Part shown: in pieces, positions 14,296 through 21,639 of the stretch
Numbering within the stretch: position 1 is the first letter of the stretch
How the letters are laid out: every line of letters starts with the position of its first letter
DNA from: Candidatus Woesearchaeota archaeon
GTDB lineage: Archaea > Nanobdellota > Nanobdellia > Woesearchaeales > UBA11576
Reading direction: 5' to 3'
Length of the DNA stretch: 21,938 nucleotides
Assembly: GCA_027083015.1 (NCBI GenBank)
Contig: JALWQS010000074.1
Coordinates: forward strand, 1 to 21,938
Made by a program: the position numbers and the translations under genes
Notes under the pieces: generated by a model
What the model saw: the letters and a program-made list of their open reading frames with translations, nothing else
Databases searched by the model: none
Told to the model about the DNA's origin: nothing

Positions 14296-15213
14296 ATGAG
14301 AGTGGTAGAACAAAAACACCAAAAAACATACACGCTGAAAGCGCAAGAGTTGCCGGTAGAAAACCTAAGATCGCTGGGCTCAGAACTAGCAGTCAGGATA
14401 CTGAAAACAATAACCAAAAAAGCAAAATATCCAAAACAGATAGCCAAAGAACTCAAAGAAAACGAGCAGAAAATATATTACCACATAAGAAACCTTGAAA
14501 AAACAGGAGCTATAAAGATAGAAAGACAAGAGCTGGTACGCGGAGCCATAGCCAAATTCTATAAGATCACAAGCCCAGCATTAGTGATCAAGTTCAGAGA
14601 ACTAGAAGCGACACAAAAGATAACAGCCAACGATGAGAGAGTGGAAAAATTCCTCTACCCATTCATCACTGACGGACAACTAAACGCAAGAATAATAGTA
14701 GGAAGCCCCGACCCGCACGGACCAGACAAAGCAAGATCAAGAGACGGCTACTACGGGATGGACCTGGCACTATTCCTCGGAACATTCATGACATACGTAC
14801 CACAGATAAACGTAAGACTAGATACAGAAACAAAAGAAAAAGACCTCAAAGAGAACCTGATACTCATAGGAGGACCGATAGTCAACAAGATAACAGAAAA
14901 GTTCAACAGACACCTACCGATATATTTCGGGAACGACAAAAACATATACAGCAGAATATCCAAAACAAACTACACAAGCGACGAGACAGGAATAATAGTC
15001 AAGATAAAAAATCCCTTAAACCCGAACAAAAGAGTATTAGTCGTGGCAGGAAAAAGATTCCAAGGAACAAGAGCAGCCATAATGGCGTTCCTTAAAGGGT
15101 TCAGAAGGATCATAGAAGGAAACAGGTTCAAAAAAGGAGTGATCGCAAAGGTCGTAGAAGGGATGGACATGGACTCAGACGGCGTAGTAGATGATATAGA
15201 ATTCCGAGAGTAA
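14296..15213 (+). CDS. Winged-helix DNA-binding protein fused to an S-layer-type GGP domain
   Basis: 305 residues. Residues 25-95 form an ArsR-like winged helix (LAVRILKTITKKAKYPKQIA, then QKIYYHIRNLEKTGAIKIER, and a wing to KFYKIT). Residues 125-285 contain NLILIGGPIVNKITEKF (187-203), GIIVKIKNPLNPNKRVLVVA (232-251) and GTRAAIMAFLKGF (257-269), which follow the pattern of the C-terminal domain of methanogen S-layer proteins (GGP...N, then NP and an AG stretch). The end, DMDSDGVVDDIE (291-302), is an EF-hand-like calcium loop, also usual after that domain. No signal peptide or membrane helix is seen, so this is a cytosolic protein using a surface-protein domain, probably as a sensor. Upstream repeats (14020-14108) are candidate targets. 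No Shine-Dalgarno site is evident; the start is the first Met. Confidence 0.82.
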   Translation: MRVVEQKHQKTYTLKAQELPVENLRSLGSELAVRILKTITKKAKYPKQIAKELKENEQKIYYHIRNLEKTGAIKIERQELVRGAIAKFYKITSPALVIKFRELEATQKITANDERVEKFLYPFITDGQLNARIIVGSPDPHGPDKARSRDGYYGMDLALFLGTFMTYVPQINVRLDTETKEKDLKENLILIGGPIVNKITEKFNRHLPIYFGNDKNIYSRISKTNYTSDETGIIVKIKNPLNPNKRVLVVAGKRFQGTRAAIMAFLKGFRRIIEGNRFKKGVIAKVVEGMDMDSDGVVDDIEFRE

Positions 15214-15347
15214 AATCCAGAAAATAGAATTAAGGATAAAAAAGAGTGATGATCGACTGCAAGACAAGAAGCAAAAATTAATAAAGAAAAAGAAGGCCAG
15301 TACCTACTAAGAACAAAAAAAGTTAAACAAGCTAAAAAGGTGATATG

Positions 15348-15653
15348 ATGCCAGACGAATATGTTCCAAAAGATGAAGAAAGAACAGAGATGGAAAAAGG
15401 AGAAAAAGAAGAGACAGTATATGATGCTGTAGGAAGAGAAAAACTCGTAGAGGACGGAGAGATAAGCCCAGAAGAAGAAGGATTCATGGAAGGCGCAGAA
15501 GACGATGGAGAACAAGGAAAATGCGCATACTGCGGAGCAGAGCTGTTAGGATATGATACAGTAGAGACAAAGATCAACGGAAAAATCTACTGGTTCTGTT
15601 CAGAAGAACATGCAGAGAAATTCAGAGAAAAAAGCAAAAGCGAAGAAGAATAA
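15348..15653 (+). CDS. Small acidic protein with a C-terminal treble-clef (TRASH/YHS-like) zinc finger
   Basis: 101 residues. The first half is very acidic and probably disordered (YVPKDEERTEMEKGEKEE, DGEISPEEEGFMEG). The second half holds CAYCGAELLGYD (Cys59, Cys62) and YWFCSEEHAEKFREK (Cys84, His88), the CxxC...C-x3-H layout of TRASH/YHS-type metal-binding fingers. Such modules act in metal sensing or protein contacts. The ATG pair at 15345 and 15348 gives two possible starts; GGTGAT (15339-15344) abuts the first, leaving no spacer, so the second with a 3-nt spacer is preferred. It lies between the winged-helix gene and a membrane protein gene, all on the + strand with separate leaders. The role is unknown. 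Confidence 0.78.
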   Translation: MPDEYVPKDEERTEMEKGEKEETVYDAVGREKLVEDGEISPEEEGFMEGAEDDGEQGKCAYCGAELLGYDTVETKINGKIYWFCSEEHAEKFREKSKSEEE

Positions 15654-15793
15654 AGAAAGAAAGAGATTCTTTTAAAAAAGTTTTTAAAGAACAACAGCTT
15701 AATCTAGAGATAGGAGCATAAGCGCTCAAATAACCGACTAAATACACTAATAATTACCAACATAGTAAATATTGCTGGCAAAAGAGGTGAAGA

Positions 15794-16843
15794 ATGCTAG
15801 ACACGCCTACAATAGAGTGGCTTAGAAAACAGAAAGCTGCAGGATACTCAGACCAGCAATTAATTCAATATCTTCTAAGAGAAGGACACACACAAGAAGA
15901 GATCAATGAAGGCCTGAGAAAAGCAGGAGAAGCAACACAACCGATACGAGCAACCACAAACCAGGTCCAGACAACAACACAAGCAAGCCAAACAAGAACT
16001 GTTATAACCCAGCAAAAGAGACCAACCGGGCTTTACATCCTGATAGGCATACTTCTTATCATCGCAATAGGATCAATAGCATTAATACTCAAGATGGGCG
16101 GACAAATGGGAGATATCAGAGACGCATACGAACAAGAAAAAACAAAGAACCAACAGATGAAAGAAGAGATGCAATCACAGATAGATACGCTCCAAGAACA
16201 GATAAGCCAGATAAAAACACAAAATGAAGAAACAATAGCAGAAAAAGACGCAAAGATCTCAGAACTGGAAAACAACAATACAGCAATGCAAGCCGAGATC
16301 AACAGGCTAAACAATGAACTCAAGCAATACATAGAACAAAGAATGACAGGGAAAAAAAGTTCAGAAGAAAACACGTCAGAACAGAACAATACGGAAACAA
16401 CAGGGAACACAAGCGGAACACAAGAACAGACACAAACAACAGAAGGAGAAACGACAATGACAGGAAATGAAGAAGGAACAAAAGGACCACTACACACAAA
16501 CGACACAACAACCCTATACTTCCCTTACGAAAATATAGAATGGGACCTCAAAGACGACCTTAACCTAACCGCATGGGCGTACAACAAAGAATACGAAGAT
16601 AAAGTTATGGGAGGAAAGATATACTGCCTCAACCTTAATGATGAAGAATTCGACCTGGCAGAAGCAGAGTGCAGATGGGTAAAATCAAGAACAGAGACAA
16701 AGATGGAATTCTTCGCATCAAGCTTCCTATACGAAGATTACGGAGAAAGAAACTGCTACCTGGAAATATACTATATGGATGAGGGATGCACAGAAAAGAC
16801 AGGAGGATTATCGCAGATACCGTTTGTATTAGATGCCTACTAA
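15794..16843 (+). CDS. Membrane protein with N-terminal helical motif, coiled coil and extracellular Cys-rich domain
   Basis: 349 residues, function not recognised. Residues 7-45 (WLRKQKAAGYSDQQLIQYL, then EGHTQEEINEGLRKAG) form a small helical repeat unit like a UBA or SHOCT motif. A Thr/Gln linker leads to one transmembrane helix (79-100, LYILIGILLIIAIGSIALIL). Residues 104-182 are a long coiled coil, 185-240 a Ser/Thr/Glu/Asn linker with several N-x-S/T sequons, and 241-349 a compact domain with four cysteines (278, 293, 321, 332) able to form two disulfides. The topology is probably cytosolic N terminus and exterior C terminus. GAGGTGA (15784-15790) lies 3 nt before the ATG, which fixes the start. 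It precedes alaS, which has its own promoter. Confidence 0.8.
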   Translation: MLDTPTIEWLRKQKAAGYSDQQLIQYLLREGHTQEEINEGLRKAGEATQPIRATTNQVQTTTQASQTRTVITQQKRPTGLYILIGILLIIAIGSIALILKMGGQMGDIRDAYEQEKTKNQQMKEEMQSQIDTLQEQISQIKTQNEETIAEKDAKISELENNNTAMQAEINRLNNELKQYIEQRMTGKKSSEENTSEQNNTETTGNTSGTQEQTQTTEGETTMTGNEEGTKGPLHTNDTTTLYFPYENIEWDLKDDLNLTAWAYNKEYEDKVMGGKIYCLNLNDEEFDLAEAECRWVKSRTETKMEFFASSFLYEDYGERNCYLEIYYMDEGCTEKTGGLSQIPFVLDAY

Positions 16844-16903
16844 AAAACAAGAAGAAAAGAACCAAGAGAAAGAGATCGTATGACCGGATTCTAGCGCAAA
16901 TAC

Positions 16904-16912
16904 TTTTAAATA
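16904..16912 (+). promoter_or_regulatory. TATA box of alaS (leaderless)
   Basis: TTTTAAATA centred at 16908, 27 nt before the ATG at 16935. There is no Shine-Dalgarno site, so transcription probably begins at the start codon. Confidence 0.6.
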
Positions 16913-16934
16913 TCACCAGTTTTTCTCAAAGACT

Positions 16935-19481
16935 ATGAAGACAGACAAAGAACTGAAGAAATGGTTCAAAGGAGTAACATCTAAAGAACCGGACAAGTAC
17001 TATGCGACAAAAGTACTAAAAGAAGAGGGGTTCGAACGCAAACAATGCAGGAAATGCGGACTCTGGTTCTGGACAGTAAACAAAGATCAGGAGGTGTGCG
17101 GAGATCCAGCATGCCAGGGAGGAACAAGAGTTGTAGAAGAGAATCCATCAAAGACAAGGCTAAGCTATAAAGAAGTCTGGTTCAAGTTTGCAGAAATGTT
17201 CAAAGGCTGGGGATACAAACCCATAAAACGGTACCCGGTAATAGCAAGATGGAACCCAACAACAGAATTTACGATAGCAAGCATCGCAGCATTCCAGCCA
17301 TATGTAATATCCGGAGAAGTAAAACCACCAGCAAAAAAACTGGTCATACCACAATTCTGCCTACGATTCGGGGATGTAGATAACGTAGGAGTAACAGGAA
17401 GCCACTGCACAGGCTTTGTGATGATAGGACAACACCAGTTCGTCCCGCCAGAAGAATGGGACCAAAACCAAGCGTTCAAAGAAATATACAGATACATAAC
17501 AGAAGGCGTAGGACTCCCGAAAGAAGAGCTGACACTGCATGAAGATGCGTGGGCAGGAGGAGGAAACTACGGACCCTGCATGGAATTCTTCAGCAGAGGA
17601 GTAGAGCTGTTCAACCAAGTATATATGATGTTCGAGCATTCAGACACAGGAGACAAAGAACTGAACATAAAAGTCTTAGACATGGGACTAGGGATGGAAA
17701 GGATAGCATGGTTCTCACAAGGAACACCAAATATGTACGAAGCCATATTTCCAGAAGTGCTAAAAAAACTCAAAGCAAGAACAAACATAGAATACGACAC
17801 AGAACTGTTCAAAAGATTCTCACCCTACAGCGCATTACTAAATATCGATGAAGTAGAAGACATAAACAAATCATGGGATGAAGTGGGAAAAAAACTAGGT
17901 ATGAAAGGCACAGAACTGAAGGAAAAGATACTTCCCATGACAGCAATATACAGCATCGCAGAACACACAAGAGCGCTATTAGTGGCGCTAAGCGACGGAG
18001 GACTACCCTCAAATGTGGGAGGAGGATACAACCTCAGAGTCATACTAAGAAGAGCATTAGGATTCATAGATAAGTTCGGATGGGACATCAAACTGAAAGA
18101 AGTTGCAGAGTGGCATGCAGAAGAACTAAAAGACCTGTTCCCGGAACTGCAAGAAAACCTTGAAGAAGTATCCAAGATACTGGATGTAGAGACGGAAAAA
18201 TACAGAGCATCAAAAGCAAAAGCAGCACAGATCATATCAAGGATAATCAACAAAGAGATAACAGACGAAACACTCATAGAACTCTACGACTCACACGGAA
18301 TAAGCCCGGAGATGGTAAAAGAAGAAGCACGAAAGAAAGGAGAGATCATAATCATCCCCGACGATTTCTACCGCAAAGTAGCTGAAAGACACGAACAAAA
18401 AAACAAAAGATTAGCGACGCATAAAGAAAAAGAACTAGACCTTAAAGGAATACCAGACACGGAGATACTTTACTGGGGAAGTCCAAAAGAAATAGATTTT
18501 GAAGCCAAGGTCCTGAAGATAATAGATGATCATGTCATACTTGACAGGACTGCATTCTATCCGACATCAGGAGGACAACTTCACGACATAGGAGTCATTA
18601 ACGGAATGCCTGTAACAGAAGTCTTCAAACAAGGAGCAATCATAATACATAAGGTACCAAAACATGAGTTCAGAGAAGGAGACAAGATAAAAGGACATAT
18701 CGACTGGGAAAGAAGAAAACAACTGGCTCAACACCACACAGCGACACATATAGTAAACGGAGCAGCAAGAAAAGTTCTTGGAAAACACGTATGGCAAGCA
18801 GGAGCGGCAAAGACCATGGAAAAAAGCAGGTTAGACATCACACACTATGACTCCTTATCAAAAGAAGAGACAGAACAGATAGAAGAAAAAGCCAACAGGA
18901 TAATAAAAGAAAACATCAAGATAAACAAGATGCTATTGCCAAGAAACGAAGCAGAAGAAAGATACGGCTTCATACTATATCAAGGAGGAGCAGTACCAGG
19001 AAAGATGATAAGAGTGGTAGAAATACCCAACTGGGACGTGGAAGCATGCGGAGGAACACACCTGGACTACACAGGAGAAACAGAAAGGATCAAGATACTA
19101 AAGACAAGCAAGCTACAGGACGGTATAGTACGACTTGAATTCACAGCAGGAAAAGCAACAGAAAAAGCAGAAGAACAAGAGACAGGAAACCTCAAAGAGA
19201 TAGCAGAATTCTTAGGAGTAAAAGAAGAACAAGTACCTGCAAGAGCACAAGAACTGTTCACAAAATGGAAAAAAGCAAGAAAAGCAATAAAAAAGAACAA
19301 AGAGATAGATATTTCAGAGCTGGAACTAAAGATCATCAGCGATTCAAAAGGAGATGAATCAGAAATACTGGAAGAAACAGCAAAGATACTATCCACACAA
19401 CCAGCAGTCATACTAAACACGATAAAAAGGTTCATGAAAGAACTGGAAGAGATGAAAGAAAAACTCAGGAGCCAAAACTGA
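16935..19481 (+). CDS. alaS: Alanyl-tRNA synthetase, archaeal type, with short C-terminal region
   Basis: Charges tRNA-Ala and removes mischarged Ser or Gly. The product has 848 residues. The archaeal N-terminal zinc-type motif is CRKC...CGDPAC (Cys38, 41, 55, 60). The class II catalytic core covers about 70-390, with RWNPTTEFTIASIAAFQPYV (split by context, near 105-124), the GGGNYGPCMEFF (208-219) loop and DMGLGMERIAWF (249-260). The editing domain has HHTATH (600-605, HxxxH) and CGGTH (705-709), giving the four metal ligands His601, His605, Cys705, His709. After residue 745 only a helical, charged stretch of about 100 residues remains, ending KEKLRSQN; the Gly-rich DHHA1/C-Ala motif expected there is not visible, and the protein is some 50-60 residues shorter than typical archaeal AlaRS. 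The start is set by the leaderless promoter 27 nt upstream. Confidence 0.95.
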   Translation: MKTDKELKKWFKGVTSKEPDKYYATKVLKEEGFERKQCRKCGLWFWTVNKDQEVCGDPACQGGTRVVEENPSKTRLSYKEVWFKFAEMFKGWGYKPIKRYPVIARWNPTTEFTIASIAAFQPYVISGEVKPPAKKLVIPQFCLRFGDVDNVGVTGSHCTGFVMIGQHQFVPPEEWDQNQAFKEIYRYITEGVGLPKEELTLHEDAWAGGGNYGPCMEFFSRGVELFNQVYMMFEHSDTGDKELNIKVLDMGLGMERIAWFSQGTPNMYEAIFPEVLKKLKARTNIEYDTELFKRFSPYSALLNIDEVEDINKSWDEVGKKLGMKGTELKEKILPMTAIYSIAEHTRALLVALSDGGLPSNVGGGYNLRVILRRALGFIDKFGWDIKLKEVAEWHAEELKDLFPELQENLEEVSKILDVETEKYRASKAKAAQIISRIINKEITDETLIELYDSHGISPEMVKEEARKKGEIIIIPDDFYRKVAERHEQKNKRLATHKEKELDLKGIPDTEILYWGSPKEIDFEAKVLKIIDDHVILDRTAFYPTSGGQLHDIGVINGMPVTEVFKQGAIIIHKVPKHEFREGDKIKGHIDWERRKQLAQHHTATHIVNGAARKVLGKHVWQAGAAKTMEKSRLDITHYDSLSKEETEQIEEKANRIIKENIKINKMLLPRNEAEERYGFILYQGGAVPGKMIRVVEIPNWDVEACGGTHLDYTGETERIKILKTSKLQDGIVRLEFTAGKATEKAEEQETGNLKEIAEFLGVKEEQVPARAQELFTKWKKARKAIKKNKEIDISELELKIISDSKGDESEILEETAKILSTQPAVILNTIKRFMKELEEMKEKLRSQN

Positions 19482-19487
19482 AGAAAC

Positions 19488-19877
19488 CTAATGAGCAACA
19501 GATAAATAAGAAGAATTAAAAGACTCATAGAACCGCTGTACATCAGCAAGAATCGTCCTCACATCAAAAGGTTTAATCACATAACCTGCAACCTTAACAG
19601 AAGAACCTGACAACAAAGAATCCATACCACTCCTATCTTCACCAGACATCAAGATAATAGCTGAATGTGAATACCGATCAGCAAGATAACGGATCGATTC
19701 CAATCCAGAATAACCATCATTCCTATACAGGTCCAACAGGATAACATCAGGATCAAAATCCAAACTCAAAGCTTCGTCAAGAGATGTAAAAGTCTCTGCT
19801 TTATGACCCCCATACTCAAAGATACGCCTACACAAACCACATATAAGCTTATCATCATCAATAACAAGAACATTCAT
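19488..19877 (-). CDS. Stand-alone CheY-like receiver domain (response regulator)
   Basis: 129 residues covering one receiver domain and little else. VLVIDDDKLI (3-12) gives the acidic pocket Asp7/Asp8, DVILLDLYRNDG (44-55) the phospho-acceptor Asp49, AIILMSGE (73-80) the switch Ser78, and GYVIKPFD (98-105) the conserved Lys102 and following Pro. All key residues are present, so it should be phosphorylated by a histidine kinase or small donors. No output domain is attached and no kinase gene is in the window. It runs convergent to alaS with 6 nt between the stops, and divergent from tRNA-Pro. Which pathway it serves (motility, pilus control) cannot be told. A T/A-rich promoter region lies upstream between 19880 and 19945. 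Confidence 0.92.
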   Translation of the reverse strand: MNVLVIDDDKLICGLCRRIFEYGGHKAETFTSLDEALSLDFDPDVILLDLYRNDGYSGLESIRYLADRYSHSAIILMSGEDRSGMDSLLSGSSVKVAGYVIKPFDVRTILADVQRFYESFNSSYLSVAH

Positions 19878-19952
19878 AGTAAAACCCCCATATACTAATA
19901 AGCAAAACAGAAATAAAAATCTTCATTTAAACCTTTAAAAAAACAGATCAAT

Positions 19953-19961
19953 ATTTATAAA
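19953..19961 (+). promoter_or_regulatory. TATA-like box before tRNA-Pro
   Basis: TTTATAAAT, centred only 19 nt before the tRNA 5' end, closer than usual. A second candidate, CTTTAAAAA at about 19933-19941, would place the start some 11 nt before the tRNA and may be the real one. Confidence 0.35.
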
Positions 19962-19975
19962 TAGATCAACAATAA

Positions 19976-20118
19976 GGGGCTGTAGTGTAGCTTGGGCACG
20001 CATCATGCTGGTGTGGGGAGCAACAGCGCAAACCCGCAAACGCAGGTTTTGAGCAAGCTTCAAACTATCACTGGCGGTTCGGGGCCGCCCAACCGGAGTT
20101 CGAATCTCCGCAGCCCCA
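19976..20118 (+). tRNA. tRNA-Pro(CGG) with an insertion of about 68 nt in the D loop
   Basis: Acceptor GGGGCTG (19976-19982) pairs perfectly with CAGCCCC (20111-20117); discriminator A at 20118, CCA not encoded. The T arm is CGGAG-TTCGAAT-CTCCG (20094-20110). The anticodon arm GGCGG-TTCGGGG-CCGCC (20073-20089) presents anticodon CGG (20080-20082) for codon CCG. The D stem is GTG (19985-19987) with CAC (20069-20071). Between GTGTAGCTTGGGC and TATCAC lie extra bases that do not fit a tRNA. With helix TTGG/TCAA and bulges GCA and ACT, splicing would remove 19998-20065 (68 nt), giving a 75-nt tRNA with a canonical D loop. The inner stem is weak, so the borders are approximate. An alternative 5-bp pairing GCTTG/CAAGC at the ends would leave too long a D loop. 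Confidence 0.78.
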
Positions 20119-20180
20119 TATCATAATAACTTACATAATAACCCCAGCATCATAATAAGCACCCCATTCTTACAAAAGAA

Positions 20181-20194
20181 TGACATAAATGTCA
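20181..20194. promoter_or_regulatory. Upstream copy of palindrome TGACA-N4-TGTCA
   Basis: TGACATAAATGTCA lies 29 nt upstream of the TATA box of the metalloprotease gene. The same five-base arms recur at 20257-20270, and both copies are preceded by AAAAGAA. Likely operator half of a pair. Confidence 0.55.
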
Positions 20195-20222
20195 CAGAAT
20201 AAAGGACTGACGATTGAATTTC

Positions 20223-20230
20223 TTTATAAA
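20223..20230 (+). promoter_or_regulatory. TATA box of the metalloprotease-like gene
   Basis: TTTATAAA centred about 29 nt before ATG 20256, consistent with a leaderless mRNA. It sits between the two TGACA-N4-TGTCA palindromes. Confidence 0.55.
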
Positions 20231-20255
20231 GCGCCAAGACATAACCAAGAAAAGA

Positions 20256-21182
20256 ATGACATATGTGTCAAACAGCGGAAACGGGTATCAAGGACTAGAA
20301 AGAGCAGTAAACAGAGTGTATAATGTTAATATCAACCTAAATATTGGAACGATGAACATAAACAATGGCATACAACACAGCATAGCAGCTGAACAAGGAA
20401 GCAATGTAGTGGTCTATAACAACATAGAATCCATAGTCAACCAGAACCGCACAACAAACTATGTTGTAAATCTGGACAACAGAAGAGTGGAATTCTTATC
20501 ACCATATATAGGAAGCACAAGAGGAAAGACAGGAACAGGATATCTGGAAAGAGGATACGGCAGGAAACTCATAAGCAACGACTACAACCCACAACCGCTT
20601 TATGAGAACAGCATAACAACAGGTCTGTTGAAAAAAAATAGGCCCAGAGTACAGTTCATAGAAGAGGCAGAGGAAATAAGACCATTAGTAGAAGAGACAT
20701 TCAAAAAAGTTACAGGAGAAGAATTCCCAAAAAATATCGAAGTAAGGCTTTGCTCAGAAAAAGAGATGAAAGAAGCACACAGCCATTTCGGAGGAACATG
20801 GAATCCGGGAATAATGGGGTTCGCCATCAACAGGACAGAAGAACCAAGCCTGGTGTTTATAAGAAAAGGAGAACTTGACAGCGTGATGCTAACAACAGGA
20901 CACGAGATAGGACATGTACTGACAACAACATTAGGAAACAACGTCGATGAAGAAGCAAAGGCATTCGCGTTCGAGATGGCATGGGTCAAAGCGATAATAG
21001 AAAAAAACATAGGAGGACTAGCAGGCAACTTCAACCCGGAATTCATACCGGCAAAGAACGGACTTCATGATAAAGCCTTCGGCTGGGTACAAAAACTCAT
21101 AAAGAACGGAAAAGAAGCGCTAAGGATATTCAAAGAACTAGCAAGCGGCCTGATAACGACAAATAGGACCATACAACCATAA
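20256..21182 (+). CDS. Zincin-like metalloprotease candidate (HExxH)
   Basis: 308 residues. TTGHEIGHVLTTTL contains HEIGH (His216, Glu217, His220), the zinc-binding helix of zincins, and Glu232/Glu233 in NNVDEEAKAFAFEMAW are candidates for the third ligand (gluzincin-like). Before it lie LFIRKGELDSV-type strands (here LVFIRKGELD) and an alpha/beta lead-in. The N-terminal 90 residues are Asn-rich and strand-forming (YNVNINLNIGTMNINNGI), unlike the rest. There is no signal peptide or membrane helix, so the protein is probably cytosolic. An earlier TTG at 20214 is in frame but lies upstream of the likely transcript start; ATG 20256 is chosen from the TATA box at 20223-20230. A palindrome overlaps the start codon (20257-20270), implying repression. 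The family beyond zincin is not recognised, and substrate is unknown. Confidence 0.78.
   Translation: MTYVSNSGNGYQGLERAVNRVYNVNINLNIGTMNINNGIQHSIAAEQGSNVVVYNNIESIVNQNRTTNYVVNLDNRRVEFLSPYIGSTRGKTGTGYLERGYGRKLISNDYNPQPLYENSITTGLLKKNRPRVQFIEEAEEIRPLVEETFKKVTGEEFPKNIEVRLCSEKEMKEAHSHFGGTWNPGIMGFAINRTEEPSLVFIRKGELDSVMLTTGHEIGHVLTTTLGNNVDEEAKAFAFEMAWVKAIIEKNIGGLAGNFNPEFIPAKNGLHDKAFGWVQKLIKNGKEALRIFKELASGLITTNRTIQP
20257..20270. promoter_or_regulatory. Downstream copy of palindrome TGACA-N4-TGTCA, overlapping the start codon
   Basis: TGACATATGTGTCA begins at the second base of the ATG at 20256. A protein bound here would cover the transcript and translation start. Centre-to-centre distance to the upstream copy is 76 nt. 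Confidence 0.55.
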
Positions 21183-21212
21183 ACACCCGTAAGAGCAGAC
21201 GAAAGCAAAAAG

Positions 21213-21221
21213 ATTAATAAT
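21213..21221 (+). promoter_or_regulatory. TATA box of the two-TM protein gene
   Basis: ATTAATAAT centred 27 nt before ATG 21244; no Shine-Dalgarno site, so probably leaderless. Confidence 0.5.
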
Positions 21222-21243
21222 CCTTAAGACCATAAATACCAAT

Positions 21244-21639
21244 ATGGAAACCAAACAAGAAGTAACAAAAAGGTTCATAACAGGAGTCATACTGATAATA
21301 GCCTCATTAATCATAGGCAAACTTGTTCTCATACCAATAATACTATTCCCGACAAATAAAGACCTGATAATCGTAATGATATGGCTGTACGCAATCTCAT
21401 GGGGAATAATAATCATAGGAATTATGATGGCAGGAAAAGAAGGATACAAACTAGCCATGCACAAGTACAAAGACGCGAAAAAAAGATCGATAAGCAAAGT
21501 AAGACAAAAAAGCAGAAAAGCAGCGAAAAAGATCAGGCAAAGTATCAGACTAAAAAGAAAGAATACGAACAAGAGGTCTCAACAAGCTTCACAGAAGGCT
21601 CATCAAAAGAACCGGAAACACGATAAAAGACTTTCTTAG
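21244..21639 (+). CDS. Small membrane protein with two helices and a long basic tail
   Basis: 131 residues, function not recognised. Two hydrophobic segments (about 11-37, FITGVILIIASLIIGKLVLI, and 42-64, IVMIWLYAISWGIIIIGIMM) are joined by a short loop FPTNKD. The remaining 65 residues are strongly basic and low complexity (KKRSISKVRQKSRKAAKKIR and onward), as in proteins that hold nucleic acids or acidic partners near the membrane. Start is set by a TATA box 27 nt upstream. The last 95 nt overlap a convergent gene on the other strand; since a second + frame closes at 21626 with a less basic tail (KKKEYEQEVSTSFTEG), a frameshift near 21500-21540 cannot be ruled out. Confidence 0.68.
   Translation: METKQEVTKRFITGVILIIASLIIGKLVLIPIILFPTNKDLIIVMIWLYAISWGIIIIGIMMAGKEGYKLAMHKYKDAKKRSISKVRQKSRKAAKKIRQSIRLKRKNTNKRSQQASQKAHQKNRKHDKRLS

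Noticed and set aside
15246..15252. GTGATGA as box C of a C/D guide RNA
   Set aside because: No box D (CTGA) or C'/D' at suitable distance downstream.
19998..20040. Alternative anticodon arm TGCTG-GTGTGGG-GAGCA giving tRNA-His(GTG)
   Set aside because: The stem has a G-G mismatch and would leave a variable region of over 70 nt; the GGCGG/CCGCC arm with anticodon CGG is perfect and fits the acceptor.
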